From Alteromonadaceae bacterium M269 (GTDB lineage Bacteria > Pseudomonadota > Gammaproteobacteria > Enterobacterales > Alteromonadaceae): a stretch of DNA of 64,000 nucleotides. The stretch lies in the NCBI GenBank assembly GCA_004353515.1, contig SMNZ01000004.1, forward strand, positions 1 to 64,000. Direction: 5' to 3'. The position numbers were made by a program, and so were the translations under genes. The notes under the pieces were generated by a model, which was not told where the DNA came from, made no database searches, and worked only from the letters and a program-made list of their open reading frames with translations. This document shows, piece by piece, positions 52,501 through 59,116 of this stretch (position 1 is its first letter; every line of letters begins with the position of its first letter).

Positions 52501-55197
52501 TCTTTGAACGCCGTTCGCATCACGTGCAACAATCCGATACGGACTATTCGCTAATGGCAGCATATTGAATCGATAGCGTCCATCCGCTGAAGTCACAACT
52601 TGATTATTACCAGGCTGAGTGACCAAGGTTATATTGGCGGCAGGCGTAAAGCCGTCAGCTAAATAAACCACACCCAACACATCGGCGGAAGGTTCCAAAC
52701 TCAGTACAACGTCTATCGTTTCACCAGCTAACAACGATGTCTCAATCATGCCACCCAAACGATCAATGGGATCAAAAGCGTGTATTGTCAGTGAGCCCGC
52801 TAAAACGTTACTCAAGGAAGCAACTCCACTTTCACCGGTATTAGCCGAGTAGGTTGAACCTAGGGGTGACTGAGAATTAATAGTGACCTGAACATCTGGA
52901 ACTGGTGTCCCATTCGCACTACGAACCAATACATTAACTGTGCCTAAACCATTCAAAGTAATGTCGCTGGTAACCGTTTCTCCTTCTGCAGCGACACTAA
53001 AGCTCCCCGTCCCTATATCACCACTGCCCGTTGTGGCAGTCACTTGATAGGAACCGAGAGGTACAAATGGGAAGCTGTAGTTACCAGCGGCATCAGTCGT
53101 GGTGCTTTGCCCTTCAATTGATACCGTTGCGCCGACTTGAGGGGTGCTTCCATCACTTTGGAAAACAGTACCTGTAACAGAACCTGCCCCACTCAAAGTG
53201 ATAGCAATATCTTTGTTGTCGCCGTCAAATGCAATTTCACTTGATGCCAGGCCTGATACGCCGCGCACCGTGTCTTGGGCAAATACAGTGAATTGGCCGA
53301 CGAATACGTCATTGATTTCGAACTCGCCCAAAGCGTTGGTTTGTACAATACGGGTTCCGGCAAAAATACTTGAGCTTTGTAGTTCTACACTGGTATTAGC
53401 AAGCCTGATACCCGCGGCTGTTTCAACAATACCTTGTACAAAACCGGTGCCGAGGTACAACACATTGGCATCCAAGATCTGAGTTGTTCCCGATAGGACA
53501 ACTGTAGTGCGGCCACGCTCTCCGTGTGTTCCCAGAGAATCCACCGCATATTGGCCCAGTGGAACAAATTCAAAGCCATATTCACCAAATACATTAGTTT
53601 GAGTCGTACGACTAATTTGCCCATTGTTACGTCTCAGATTAATGGTGACCCCGGCTCCAACAGGTGTCACGCCATCACTGAGGAAAGCGACACCCTTGAT
53701 GGTGCCAAATGCACCCAAATTGATATCTAACGATTGCTGGACATCGGTATCAATAGTTGTCTCAGCCAGGCCATATAAACCCGTTCGAGGGTCTTGTGCG
53801 TTCAGTGCTACTGACTCGCCTGGTAGATCGTCAAAGGAATATCGACCGGTCAAATCACTGTTGGTGAACCTCGACTCATCAGCAAACTGAGCAGTTACCC
53901 TTGCTCCAGGTACAATATCTCCCCGTGGGCTAAATACGACCCCCGTCAATCGACCAACAATAGAAGATACTGAGATAATGCCTAAATCAGTCACTCCGTT
54001 TGCCACAGCAGGAACGGCTGCTGATACGCCGTCGAGCACCTGATCTGATCGGATAATACGTGCCAATGCAGTGATATCTCCGGCGACAATAGGCACACCA
54101 GAAATCTCGAAGTTACCGGTTGAGTTAGTCAGAGCTGAGTAACGATTGAGAGAGACGACGCTGGCATTACTAACCTCTATGCCGAGATCATCAATTACCC
54201 GACCAACCAAGGTCGTTGTAGCGTCAAATGCACCTGGATCAGTACCAAAAAGAACCTCATCACCATCTGAAATACCATCGTTATCTGAGTCAGCAGACAG
54301 GGGATCTGTCCCCCTGAGCAACTCTTCACCGTCAACTAAGCCATCACCATCGGTATCAGGGTTATTGGGGTCTGTGCCATTTTGCGCTTCATCAAAATCA
54401 GAAATAGTGTCGCCATCGGTGTCGACAAAAATCGGAGAGGTGCCAAGAAGAAATTCTTCGAGATTGCTCAGTCCGTCATTATCTGCATCCAGGTTAGCAT
54501 CGCTAGGATCGTTAGGATCAAGTCCGTTAGCTAACTCGTACGAATCGGGCAAGCCGTCGCCATCAGCATCTTCGGGGAAAAGCACATCAATTGCCACAGA
54601 CGCTAGCGCCCCTTCGTGTCGCGCAGAAATAATCACCTGACCGTTTTTCAGCCCGGTCACAAACCCGTCTTCAGATACCGTAGCAATCTCCGGATTCGAA
54701 TTTCGATAAACCGTACCCGTCGCGGCAATGGATAGTGAACTGATGCTTCCGTCAGGTAGGTTACCGGTAACGACAATCTGTACACTGGGAGAATCCGGAG
54801 TCAGTTGAGTGGTGCTCAACTCTAGGTTCAGCGAAACAGGAACGGGATTTGAAGAAAAGAAGCTGATTTCACCCGTATCTGTCACCGAATCGGGCAATCC
54901 ATCAATGAGCGCAGACTCACCAAAAAACAACTGCCCTTCCTTCTCACAAATCGCTCTGGCGCGATAAGGGACATTGCTGGGTAGCGAGGTTCTCAATGAG
55001 AAAGTACCGTTCTCATTAACCCTAGTGGAACCGTTTAAAATATTGACGATACAATCTTCGTCGAGTTCTATATCACCCGCAAATAGAGTATCAGTCTGAG
55101 AAAAAGACGCACTGGCGTAGCCCAACAACATAGCTATACATACCGATTTCAACGTTTTCCAATAACTTGATTTCGTTGTGCTTTTACAATGTGCCAT
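43552..55197 (-). CDS. Giant secreted multidomain protein (3881 aa)
   Basis: The protein has a signal peptide (VCIAMLLGYASASFSQ) and a Big2-like Ig domain (about 125-200). Four arrays of DxDxDGxxD calcium-binding repeats of the thrombospondin-3 type lie at about 203-322, 2430-2668, 2900-3232 and 3485-3642. Carboxypeptidase-regulatory-like modules fill about 324-1015 and 1300-1665, Ig-like modules about 1669-2350 with a VWA domain nested inside, and an unrecognised ~250-aa domain occurs three times. A GATase-like fold closes the C-terminus. No membrane anchor or sorting signal is seen at the end (PPEEPIVPIG). AAAGG precedes the ATG. Likely an extracellular adhesin or scaffold; calcium is expected to stiffen the repeats. 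Confidence 0.85.
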   Translation of the reverse strand: MAHCKSTTKSSYWKTLKSVCIAMLLGYASASFSQTDTLFAGDIELDEDCIVNILNGSTRVNENGTFSLRTSLPSNVPYRARAICEKEGQLFFGESALIDGLPDSVTDTGEISFFSSNPVPVSLNLELSTTQLTPDSPSVQIVVTGNLPDGSISSLSIAATGTVYRNSNPEIATVSEDGFVTGLKNGQVIISARHEGALASVAIDVLFPEDADGDGLPDSYELANGLDPNDPSDANLDADNDGLSNLEEFLLGTSPIFVDTDGDTISDFDEAQNGTDPNNPDTDGDGLVDGEELLRGTDPLSADSDNDGISDGDEVLFGTDPGAFDATTTLVGRVIDDLGIEVSNASVVSLNRYSALTNSTGNFEISGVPIVAGDITALARIIRSDQVLDGVSAAVPAVANGVTDLGIISVSSIVGRLTGVVFSPRGDIVPGARVTAQFADESRFTNSDLTGRYSFDDLPGESVALNAQDPRTGLYGLAETTIDTDVQQSLDINLGAFGTIKGVAFLSDGVTPVGAGVTINLRRNNGQISRTTQTNVFGEYGFEFVPLGQYAVDSLGTHGERGRTTVVLSGTTQILDANVLYLGTGFVQGIVETAAGIRLANTSVELQSSSIFAGTRIVQTNALGEFEINDVFVGQFTVFAQDTVRGVSGLASSEIAFDGDNKDIAITLSGAGSVTGTVFQSDGSTPQVGATVSIEGQSTTTDAAGNYSFPFVPLGSYQVTATTGSGDIGTGSFSVAAEGETVTSDITLNGLGTVNVLVRSANGTPVPDVQVTINSQSPLGSTYSANTGESGVASLSNVLAGSLTIHAFDPIDRLGGMIETSLLAGETIDVVLSLEPSADVLGVVYLADGFTPAANITLVTQPGNNQVVTSADGRYRFNMLPLANSPYRIVARDANGVQRARVDDINVTQDGEQFELDINLQGMGAVSGVVFNPGGTSVANNAYVELNSSVPGAGQITTRTNALGEYSFDSVPEGAFSIEASVVANRFAAQENSEIEFNGDSKTVDIIMEENQLPSSVGTVAALFDANNFSYSVQRDGSIQDGTRNIFEGDGEVFRGEGRLDIFKDGESFPFFNTNQNNIGFEEGRREVVINGSNGSGVDVVRKVYVPLDGYFVRHLDTFSNPSTEPVTISVRVDTHFRIAVVNRGLDTPDDPSDNVAGLRVPVGVISTSSGDNFLNVSAGVPDHWAVFDDDLDTDPFTTVNMPAIGYAFDGEGAQTTSTNVEFLSGDSGQFNRMRAEWQNLTIQPSESVSILYFTSEQTERQAAINSAQRLSQLPPEAIAGLDEQEREQIINFNVPLDGTSTLAPLPSLISNIGGTVFEADVATVVPNAEIVLQSDHPLFKRIFTLRSDSNGQFQFEGRLMNGRSVAIADDTSYTLSANHPQSLISSPTVPGVVSSEVGTSDIIFTETGAVSGTIRRFDGVVASFGNIELMGDSLPRSLSFPIPEDGQYRFSGLPDGFYTLIATLPNPDGTGIAGTISVQVQNATEVVRDIVLSEVGGITGQVLTAGGQPFANRRVELRSDTFTRRVITDTGGTFRFLDTPIGEYELSTIDPVTRGVIRASVAVIDDQLYSQNLILTAVGRLALTVRFEDGTAARNAPVSLQSDQLGSGFVNVGQVRTDGTLLLENIPVGDYLVRVRNPNNTQILVESGGNIQTHAEQQNLELQLPIDRPPTINLVSPSGGQQFVRGERALVQADVNDDFGLSRVEFLRDGELVGIVTSSPYQLSVLIDGEDGLSAQQLSVRAVDLAGNVAESSAQVAVIDDDIAPVLQITQPTQTTLFEGLGLSLAANATDNAGINRVDFYVNNELVFSDTDLPYATSYLVASDYADGGETPLSIRVEAVDFAGNNTVSNRDLTIVPDLPPTLTVTSGPDSGDEFIEGTAISFTTQASDDVRVDRVELLVDGEVTRTRFSAPYNFTFSTPLLDSVTNPISLLIRAIDSQQQVTSSSPVTLTVRRDSPPEVQIAAPQVDASIIEGSLVTFSANATDDIAVSRVEFYVDDELVGTDSSEPYEITTQLGSGSEGDLINYRALAIDSFGQTGEDSRVVSRLDDTVPPTVTITAPQEGAIISVGPSDVAIVIDTSGSTRSSSGADIDNDGITDNILKAEIFAAEQLLDFLNPETTRVAVVDFSSSAILVQSLTNDFEAVSLALDQILAAGPSGGTNFASAMNVATTELAGPNSRSFATPVQLFLSDGSASLPSAQIDRAADGAVIVNSFAVGRGANISVLQQISDGTNGVAVPVPDAGQIVDVLPSIVLFGIDTLVSIAGADDDIAVRDVTFNVSSGDGLIDDQQTDTSEPFTQASSLPVIDAALDIQVSATASDFGDNTADSQVVSVTLLPAENQPVLVRAEPEFAVSNQLVNLAGRFLINPNSGQPSDADPAIPATIEVFYNDVQITPDFIDKIRIAFILPPDAVDGEVYVITDGVRTNSLSIFIDDDQDGLSNEQELLLGTNPNSADSDSDGISDGDEVNVHNTDPLLEDTDGDGLSDGVEVNNGLDPNESSDALLDSDSDGLTNLEEVNLGTSITDPDSDNDGLTDGREVNELGTDPLDNDSDNDGLNDGFEVNSLASNPLSNDSDGDGMDDLFERNNGLNLINAADRDTDLDVDGLTNFQEFTVGTNPRLADTDNDDLTDGQEVNVYATDPRDADTDNGGDPDGFEISRNLDPLDPADDITVRFNYVLTDFGNFLWDITSNGRINNGRNDAYDGGLRLLINGTNFSNEPFGVPEDADRELAIGPQTRGDLLVTRKVYVPTDNNFARFLELFENPTESEITVAVRVFSDFGSDGSTTIITTSSGDTVLESGDTYIVTDDSSDGAGDPSLLHLWANSSSSLQPQQLSLTNDDLVFEYSLSVPANSTMAIMHLASQNSNRTLAIEKAAELAPIPDSVLEGMSLDEIEAVANFELAPDSDGDGLSDLREDLIGTDPSNPDSDGDGVSDGEEYANGLDPLDPNDLGLDLDGDGLTNQQEIALGTSPALADTDGDGLSDGEEVNNHNTNPLNVDTDGDGLSDGREVNETSTDPLVVDTDGDGLTDGDEVLNHLTNPLSVDSDGDGLDDQFEINNFLNPNDPADALLDLDSDGLTNIEEFNLGTSINDSDSDNDGLSDGDEANIHSTDPLDSDSDNDGISDGQEVNVLQSNPLSTDSDNDGLPDGYEFNFGLDLNDATDRDGDADSDGLSNFEEFSLDLNPQDPDTDSDGLNDGDEVNVYLTDANKADTDEGGDPDGFEVENGTNPLDPSDDVTVSLPITLEDGAGFNWTINSNGTVQSSSLYDLFAGGSALQINEMSFNNFSRTALSEESKREIVLPGFLAAIEEPEFEIEIIPTPLDLITTRKVYVSPDHAFVRYLEIITNTSPYDLNALVSVRSRFNESAITDFVLTSDANDELSTNDTYVIFDDTDNVETPVILNIWGNDESVLSPSVLSLDRESSLFTFGYNLSIPAGEQVALLHFVSQSNDRTVAMTNASDFSALPPYAMTGLSLDELEIIENFELAPDTDGDGLSDLREQLLGTDPSNTDSDGDSLPDGFEFDNALDPLNPADATQDADGDGIDNISEFNLGTNVNNIDTDGDGLQDGVELNVHSTSPLLPDTDADGLRDSFEVLYGFDPLAADESQLDPDGDLVTNIEEQEQGTNPLLADTDGDGVDDRDDIAPTDPNISEADVLLVSDLAPANDTSLPLHLDAINSLGLGLTVWNTEDGLPERSLLSKHRLTIWFHGQFGSLNNREEVFLGNYLNGGGCFLLSSQDYHFERGFTPFMSQFLGLSAINDDSFGGDSFTGIGPLYPSPISYSLEYNFSNFSDRLALDAADALFVDIGGDIDDEIGNPIVGSIYDSGTFSSTYLGFPLEAVSGQAARADIINRVFNQCSYQHDLSVEGEPLPPEEPIVPIG
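43560..44260 (-). other. C-terminal GATase-like domain of the giant protein
   Basis: Residues about 3645-3870 read VLLVSDLAP...LDAINSLGLGLTVWNTE...LTIWFHGQ...YLNGGGCFLLSSQDYHF...FLG. This pattern is seen in glutamine-amidotransferase-like domains attached to secreted bacterial proteases. No protease domain is present here. Confidence 0.45.
44740..45490 (-). other. RKVYV domain, copy 3 (giant protein)
   Basis: Residues about 3235-3485. Shares with copies 1 and 2 a W/Y.I.SNG strand, a TRKVYV strand, the stretch FVRYLEI, a DTYVIFDD turn, SIPAGEQVALLHF, and a closing LSLDELEIIENFELA. Confidence 0.6.
45495..46485 (-). repeat. Longest thrombospondin-3-like calcium-binding repeat array
   Basis: Tandem units of roughly 19 residues of the form DTDGDGLSDGxEVxxxxTxPL, visible also as repeated DNA (ATCACCATC and similar on the + strand). 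This array separates copies 2 and 3 of the RKVYV domain. Shorter arrays lie at 44270-44735, 47195-47905 and 54230-54590. Confidence 0.8.
46490..47190 (-). other. RKVYV domain, copy 2 (giant protein)
   Basis: Residues about 2670-2905. Contains FLWDITSNGRINNG, LLVTRKVYVPTDNNFARFLE, VAVRVFSDFG, TTSSGDTVLE, TYIVTDDSSD, SVPANSTMAIMHLASQ and LDEIEAVANFELAPD in the same order as the other copies. Confidence 0.65.
48410..48990 (-). other. von Willebrand factor A domain nested in an Ig-like module
   Basis: Residues about 2069-2262 hold a VWA fold with an intact MIDAS: DTSGSTRSS, then a Thr in GGTNFASAM and an Asp in LFLSDGSA. It interrupts an Ig module, whose first strand (TVTITAPQEGAIISVG) ends just before it and whose next (DTLVSIAGADDDIAV) resumes just after. 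Confidence 0.8.
51305..52155 (-). other. RKVYV domain, copy 1 (giant protein)
   Basis: Residues about 1015-1295. Contains FSYSVQRDGSIQDG, DVVRKVYVPLDGYFVRHLD, ISVRVDTHFR, STSSGDNFLN, HWAVFDDDLD and a closing LDEQEREQIINFNVPLD. It is the most diverged copy and is embedded among carboxypeptidase-regulatory-like modules. Confidence 0.6.
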
Positions 55198-55211
55198 TTT
55201 GTAAATACCTT

Positions 55212-56258
55212 TTAAGAAGAAAGTCGTTGGGAGCCACTTCGTCCATTTAAATGGTCTATGGTTTCAACAATTTTTTTCTGAAACGCAGTATCTTTAGTCA
55301 TTCTCAACATCTTGTTTAACTGAGTTTCAAATTGATCTCGTTCTTGTGCGTAAGACTTAATCGCATCTAAAAGCAAAAAACGAAGGTCGTTTTCTGTCGC
55401 TTTAAGTAATTGGTAACGTAAAGGAGTCACCGCATTGTCTGGTGTGAATAAGGCAAGTAGACGTGCTGAATTCTTGATCACTGCAGGCTCCGAGTGATTT
55501 AACAATCGCAGTAAATCAGCAGAGGTTCTTAACTCCAGGGATTCAGGAGCAACTCTATCCTCCTGATTAACCTCACGTTCCAACTCCGCAACATGCCAAG
55601 CATGGTGCAGCAGGCGTTGAGGAAATTGCTGTGTGCGAGATTGGGTCTGTATTTCATCCTGATACCAAGATGCTAAATCGGTCAGTTCCTTATGCCATTC
55701 GCGATGCGCTTGCAAACTCTGGTTCAGCCGATAGGCTTCAAATACCGCCATCTGGGTATCCACGTTATCCAGATTCGCTATCGCACCCTGCCCCGCTCGC
55801 TTGCGACTATTCACCAATGCCTGTAGGTAATTGGATAGGGTGAAAAAGGTTTCTTTATCAACTGTCCTTTCCAATGAATCAAGAGCCTTACCGGAATGCG
55901 CGCTACTCACAATGTTGTTTAATAGCCTGGCGTTTGTTGCAAGCTCAATCGACTCATCATTGGACCAATCTTTTTCGATAGACTGTGATTGGATGCCATG
56001 ACTCAAAAAATTGATCAGGCCAGGATTGTCTTGCAGTAAATGAGTCATTTCTGTGCCGTCTTCAGCCTGTGAGGCCTTTTCAATCAAGGCATGAGCTTGC
56101 GAATTTAAATCACCGTCATCACCGATAAAGGCTGGGTTGATTCCTTCCACTGAGCGATAATTCGCGAACCAAAGTCCATACAGAATTGCAAGAACTGCAG
56201 CACTGGCAAGTACAATAAGCACTGTTTTGTATCGAGTCTTGGTGGTCGCGGAAAACAT
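55212..56258 (-). CDS. Membrane-anchored helical protein, unknown function
   Basis: This 348-aa protein has one N-terminal membrane helix (about 12-30, VLIVLASAAVLAILYGLWF) and a large periplasmic helical domain. The C-terminal 100 residues look like HEAT-type helical repeats (LLRLLNHSEPAVIKNSARLL, then LRYQLLKATENDLRFLLLDA). No family is recognised. It lies 14 bases before the giant gene and 9 after the DsbA-like gene, so it could be a scaffold or chaperone for export of the giant protein; that is inference. Confidence 0.6.
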   Translation of the reverse strand: MFSATTKTRYKTVLIVLASAAVLAILYGLWFANYRSVEGINPAFIGDDGDLNSQAHALIEKASQAEDGTEMTHLLQDNPGLINFLSHGIQSQSIEKDWSNDESIELATNARLLNNIVSSAHSGKALDSLERTVDKETFFTLSNYLQALVNSRKRAGQGAIANLDNVDTQMAVFEAYRLNQSLQAHREWHKELTDLASWYQDEIQTQSRTQQFPQRLLHHAWHVAELEREVNQEDRVAPESLELRTSADLLRLLNHSEPAVIKNSARLLALFTPDNAVTPLRYQLLKATENDLRFLLLDAIKSYAQERDQFETQLNKMLRMTKDTAFQKKIVETIDHLNGRSGSQRLSS

Positions 56259-56267
56259 AGTCTTGCC

Positions 56268-57053
56268 TTAGCCTCGGCTTAATACCTGTTGAATTGCCCG
56301 ATCGAAAGCCTCAACTGACCGCGCACCGCTGATATTGATAGCATCCACAATCTTGCCATCGACTATCTTGCCAATATAAAAATTAGGTGTTCCTCTGGTG
56401 CCAATTTCTGTGCCGTAATCCAAATCACTGTCTACGGCCGCAGCCATTTCGGGAAGTTGTAGACAGGTTTTGAAGCTTTCCATGTCCAGATTGAGTTTTT
56501 GTGCTAAGTCCGAGTACAGACCGTCGCTCAAACTTCTTGAATTGACGATTAGCTCATCATGCATCTGCCAATATTTATCTTGCGAACCGGCACAATTTGC
56601 CGCAATTGCTGCGCCTTTGGCTTTCTTATGAAAAGCCAGTGGATAATCTCGTATTAGGTACTGTAATTTGCCGCTATCGACGTATCGTTGTTTAATTGCG
56701 GGCAAAACCTGTTTTGCATATTTCACACAATATGGACATTGATAATCCATAAATTCAATCATGGCGTAAGATGCTTTTGGATCACCCAGAATATTAGGGT
56801 TTTCAGGCAATGAAACCTCGCGCGTTGCTCGTTTTCCTTGGTTTCCTCTTCCAGCGTTTTCGCGGCTAGCGAGTACGGAATCTAATTTCTTGTTGAGCGA
56901 GACAACTTCCTTGACCAATAACCGAATCTCAGCTTGCATTTCATCCATTTGTGCCTTTGTTTCAGGCTCCTGAGAGGCGTTCCCTTCGCAGCCGCTCAAT
57001 GACAGCAAACATAGACCTAATAGGGCGCTTCTAAATAGTCGAAAATAAGTCAT
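56268..57053 (-). CDS. DsbA/DsbG-like thiol-disulfide oxidoreductase lipoprotein
   Basis: ATG 57053 overlaps the preceding stop (TAATG) and gives a 261-aa protein with lipobox LSGC. A coiled segment (about 35-65) leads to a thioredoxin-like domain with the active site CPYC in IEFMDYQCPYCVKY and the cis-Pro loop GTRGTPNFYIG. It would make or shuffle disulfides in the periplasm. The 1212-aa Cys-rich protein of the same run is a natural client. Confidence 0.85.
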   Translation of the reverse strand: MTYFRLFRSALLGLCLLSLSGCEGNASQEPETKAQMDEMQAEIRLLVKEVVSLNKKLDSVLASRENAGRGNQGKRATREVSLPENPNILGDPKASYAMIEFMDYQCPYCVKYAKQVLPAIKQRYVDSGKLQYLIRDYPLAFHKKAKGAAIAANCAGSQDKYWQMHDELIVNSRSLSDGLYSDLAQKLNLDMESFKTCLQLPEMAAAVDSDLDYGTEIGTRGTPNFYIGKIVDGKIVDAINISGARSVEAFDRAIQQVLSRG

Positions 57054-57571
57054 TACCCTTGTACTCCACTTCCATTCTGGCAATCAAAAGACCAGTAATC
57101 CTGTTGTTGTGTTAAGGTTTTTACACCTGCTTCTAGTAATAAATCCCGCAACTTTTCCTGAGGTTCTAAATCCGCCGAAGCATAAAGTACCAACACCTTG
57201 CACTCGCGTTGACTTTGGCCTTGTTCGAGGTAAAAGCGTTGGAACAAGGTCGAAAGGTCTGCCAAATTGTCGGGAAGTTGAACACCAACGATGCTGAACA
57301 CGTTGTTTCTTTCTTGATCATCAGTGAAGGTCGCTTGAGACAAGGGCGTAAAAGAAATTTTTTCCGACTCCCCTCGCAGAATCATATGTTCTCGAAGGTT
57401 AAATGATACGAGCTGCCCGCTTTCGCTTGGCGTAACAATCTCTTCGCCAGCCCTCGAATACTCGATATTGCTACTCGGATAGTAGTACAACGAATCGCCC
57501 GACACTTCTAAAGGCTCAGCTACTACCGCTGACGACAGCGCAAAGGTAAATAAAAATATTAATGTTCTCAT
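57053..57571 (-). CDS. Secreted protein of unknown function (172 aa)
   Basis: ATG 57571 opens a signal peptide (MRTLIFLFTFALSSAVVAEP). The upstream in-frame GTG at 57628, which overlaps the DUF3592 stop, is an alternative start but would bury the signal. The mature part is mixed alpha/beta with two cysteines (RECKVLVLY and SFDCQNG). No family is recognised. Its stop overlaps the DsbA-like start. Confidence 0.6.
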   Translation of the reverse strand: MRTLIFLFTFALSSAVVAEPLEVSGDSLYYYPSSNIEYSRAGEEIVTPSESGQLVSFNLREHMILRGESEKISFTPLSQATFTDDQERNNVFSIVGVQLPDNLADLSTLFQRFYLEQGQSQRECKVLVLYASADLEPQEKLRDLLLEAGVKTLTQQQDYWSFDCQNGSGVQG

Positions 57572-57624
57572 TTTTTCATTAATCCAATATCTCAGAGCTA
57601 GGTTTAGCTGTTTTACCCTCGTTT

Positions 57625-58044
57625 TCACTGTTTACCATTCCGAAACAATTGAAAAATATCCAACCATGTTTCTCGCACTAAAAAGCTCTTTTGAGGATTT
57701 TTCTTGTCATAGTAAACTTTGACTTTATTGCTAGAGACGAACTCAATTTTCGCAATCTGCCGTTCGATGATTCGTCGAACCTGCCCTCTAAATTGCAGTG
57801 GCGATAATCGGTCACCTATATAAGTTTTTCCTTCCACTTCATATTCGTAACTCACCTTTTCATATGCTCTGCCATACTCCAGTAAATTTGATTTCTCGAC
57901 ATGGGCATTTAGCAAGGTACCTATAACGAAAGGCCAATTAGATATTTGTCGTGAATACCAAATCGAGTAAATAAATACACACGCAAAGTATAAAACGGCT
58001 CCCCAGATTACGACTTCTTCTGTGTCCATATCAGCAAATGTCAT
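57625..58044 (-). CDS. DUF3592 membrane protein
   Basis: This 139-aa protein has one membrane helix near the N-terminus (about 12-28) and a beta-rich domain with VSYEYEVEGKTYIGDRLSP and VKVYYDKKNPQKSFL, the pattern of DUF3592. The family has no known function. ATG at 58044 or six codons later (MDTEEV) are both possible. Confidence 0.75.
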   Translation of the reverse strand: MTFADMDTEEVVIWGAVLYFACVFIYSIWYSRQISNWPFVIGTLLNAHVEKSNLLEYGRAYEKVSYEYEVEGKTYIGDRLSPLQFRGQVRRIIERQIAKIEFVSSNKVKVYYDKKNPQKSFLVRETWLDIFQLFRNGKQ

Positions 58045-58080
58045 TGGGTAATCCAGTCAGATTCACTGTGACCAACATCA

Positions 58081-59109
58081 CTAACCCTTGAGCAATTTTG
58101 AAAGAACTTCGTTACGGAGTAATAGCGCTGCGTTTTCACCGCGCATAGCCTCCAAAGCAACCTTTTTATCTGACTGCATAGCAAGCAAAATCGCATACAC
58201 TTTCCCTACAGGGGACTTGATTTTCAGTAAGACTAAATCCTCTTTGTCTGTAAGAATATTTACGCCATCTAAAATAGAATCAGGAGCTAAAAGAACTCGT
58301 AGCAACACATTGATATCAAAATGCACCGGAGAGCTGGTATTTGCCTCTTTATTTATCTCTAGCGCGGGGATCTGAGATCGAGGATTGCCTAGCACACACC
58401 CCTGGGAAATAGCCATTTCATTCGTAACCGGGTCAATTGCAGTGCATCGATTGAGGTACTCATCAAGCTTTTGTCTATTGGTAAATTTTGATATTTGGGT
58501 TTCCCCGAACACCAAGGTGATTGGATTATCGGAGTTGCGCTTTAGCTTAGGATAAACATTGACTTTAGTAGCTTTGTTCGTATCTTGAACTTTCTTACAA
58601 CTACCACCATGACCAGATGAAGAATTAACATGACCAAGTAAGGTATTAAGAAACTGAGAGTCATTATTGCCATTCTCAATTAAGGTCGTCATCTGACATT
58701 TTTTATCACGGCATAGCATTGGTTCTTGAAACTGAACCTGCTGACCGCGAAACTGATATTCGACATCTCTAATATAGTAATCAGCCCAAAGAATTGCTCG
58801 TTCAGATACTCCTGTGTACGAGGTCTCAGCATATCTGCTGAACTTGTCAAACCTCGATAGCTGGTCAGCCACCTTGTCGCGGCTACCATCGGAGTTTGTG
58901 AATGTACTTACAGTGACTTTTGTCTCTCCTGAGTGTGCACTATCAAAAAACTTTTTGAAGCCATTCTTCCATTCGACATAATCAGATTTATTCGTATTCA
59001 ACACGGCATTAATGCCGTTAACGCAGACATCAAGAGGCTGTGCTATTAACGCTGTTGGATAAAGCACGACACCAAAAACAAACAAATTTACGATTTTAAT
59101 AATTCTCAT
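58081..59109 (-). CDS. Secreted protein of unknown function (342 aa)
   Basis: ATG 59109 with AAAGAGAA just upstream starts a signal peptide (IVNLFVFGVVLYPTALIAQP). The frame extends further upstream, but that part lies within the preceding gene. The mature protein has several cysteines (DVCVNG, MLCRDKKC, SCKKV, NRCTA, GCVLG) likely paired in the periplasm. No catalytic motif is seen. It begins 7 bases after the 1212-aa gene stops. Confidence 0.6.
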   Translation of the reverse strand: MRIIKIVNLFVFGVVLYPTALIAQPLDVCVNGINAVLNTNKSDYVEWKNGFKKFFDSAHSGETKVTVSTFTNSDGSRDKVADQLSRFDKFSRYAETSYTGVSERAILWADYYIRDVEYQFRGQQVQFQEPMLCRDKKCQMTTLIENGNNDSQFLNTLLGHVNSSSGHGGSCKKVQDTNKATKVNVYPKLKRNSDNPITLVFGETQISKFTNRQKLDEYLNRCTAIDPVTNEMAISQGCVLGNPRSQIPALEINKEANTSSPVHFDINVLLRVLLAPDSILDGVNILTDKEDLVLLKIKSPVGKVYAILLAMQSDKKVALEAMRGENAALLLRNEVLSKLLKG

Positions 59110-59116
59110 ATTCTCT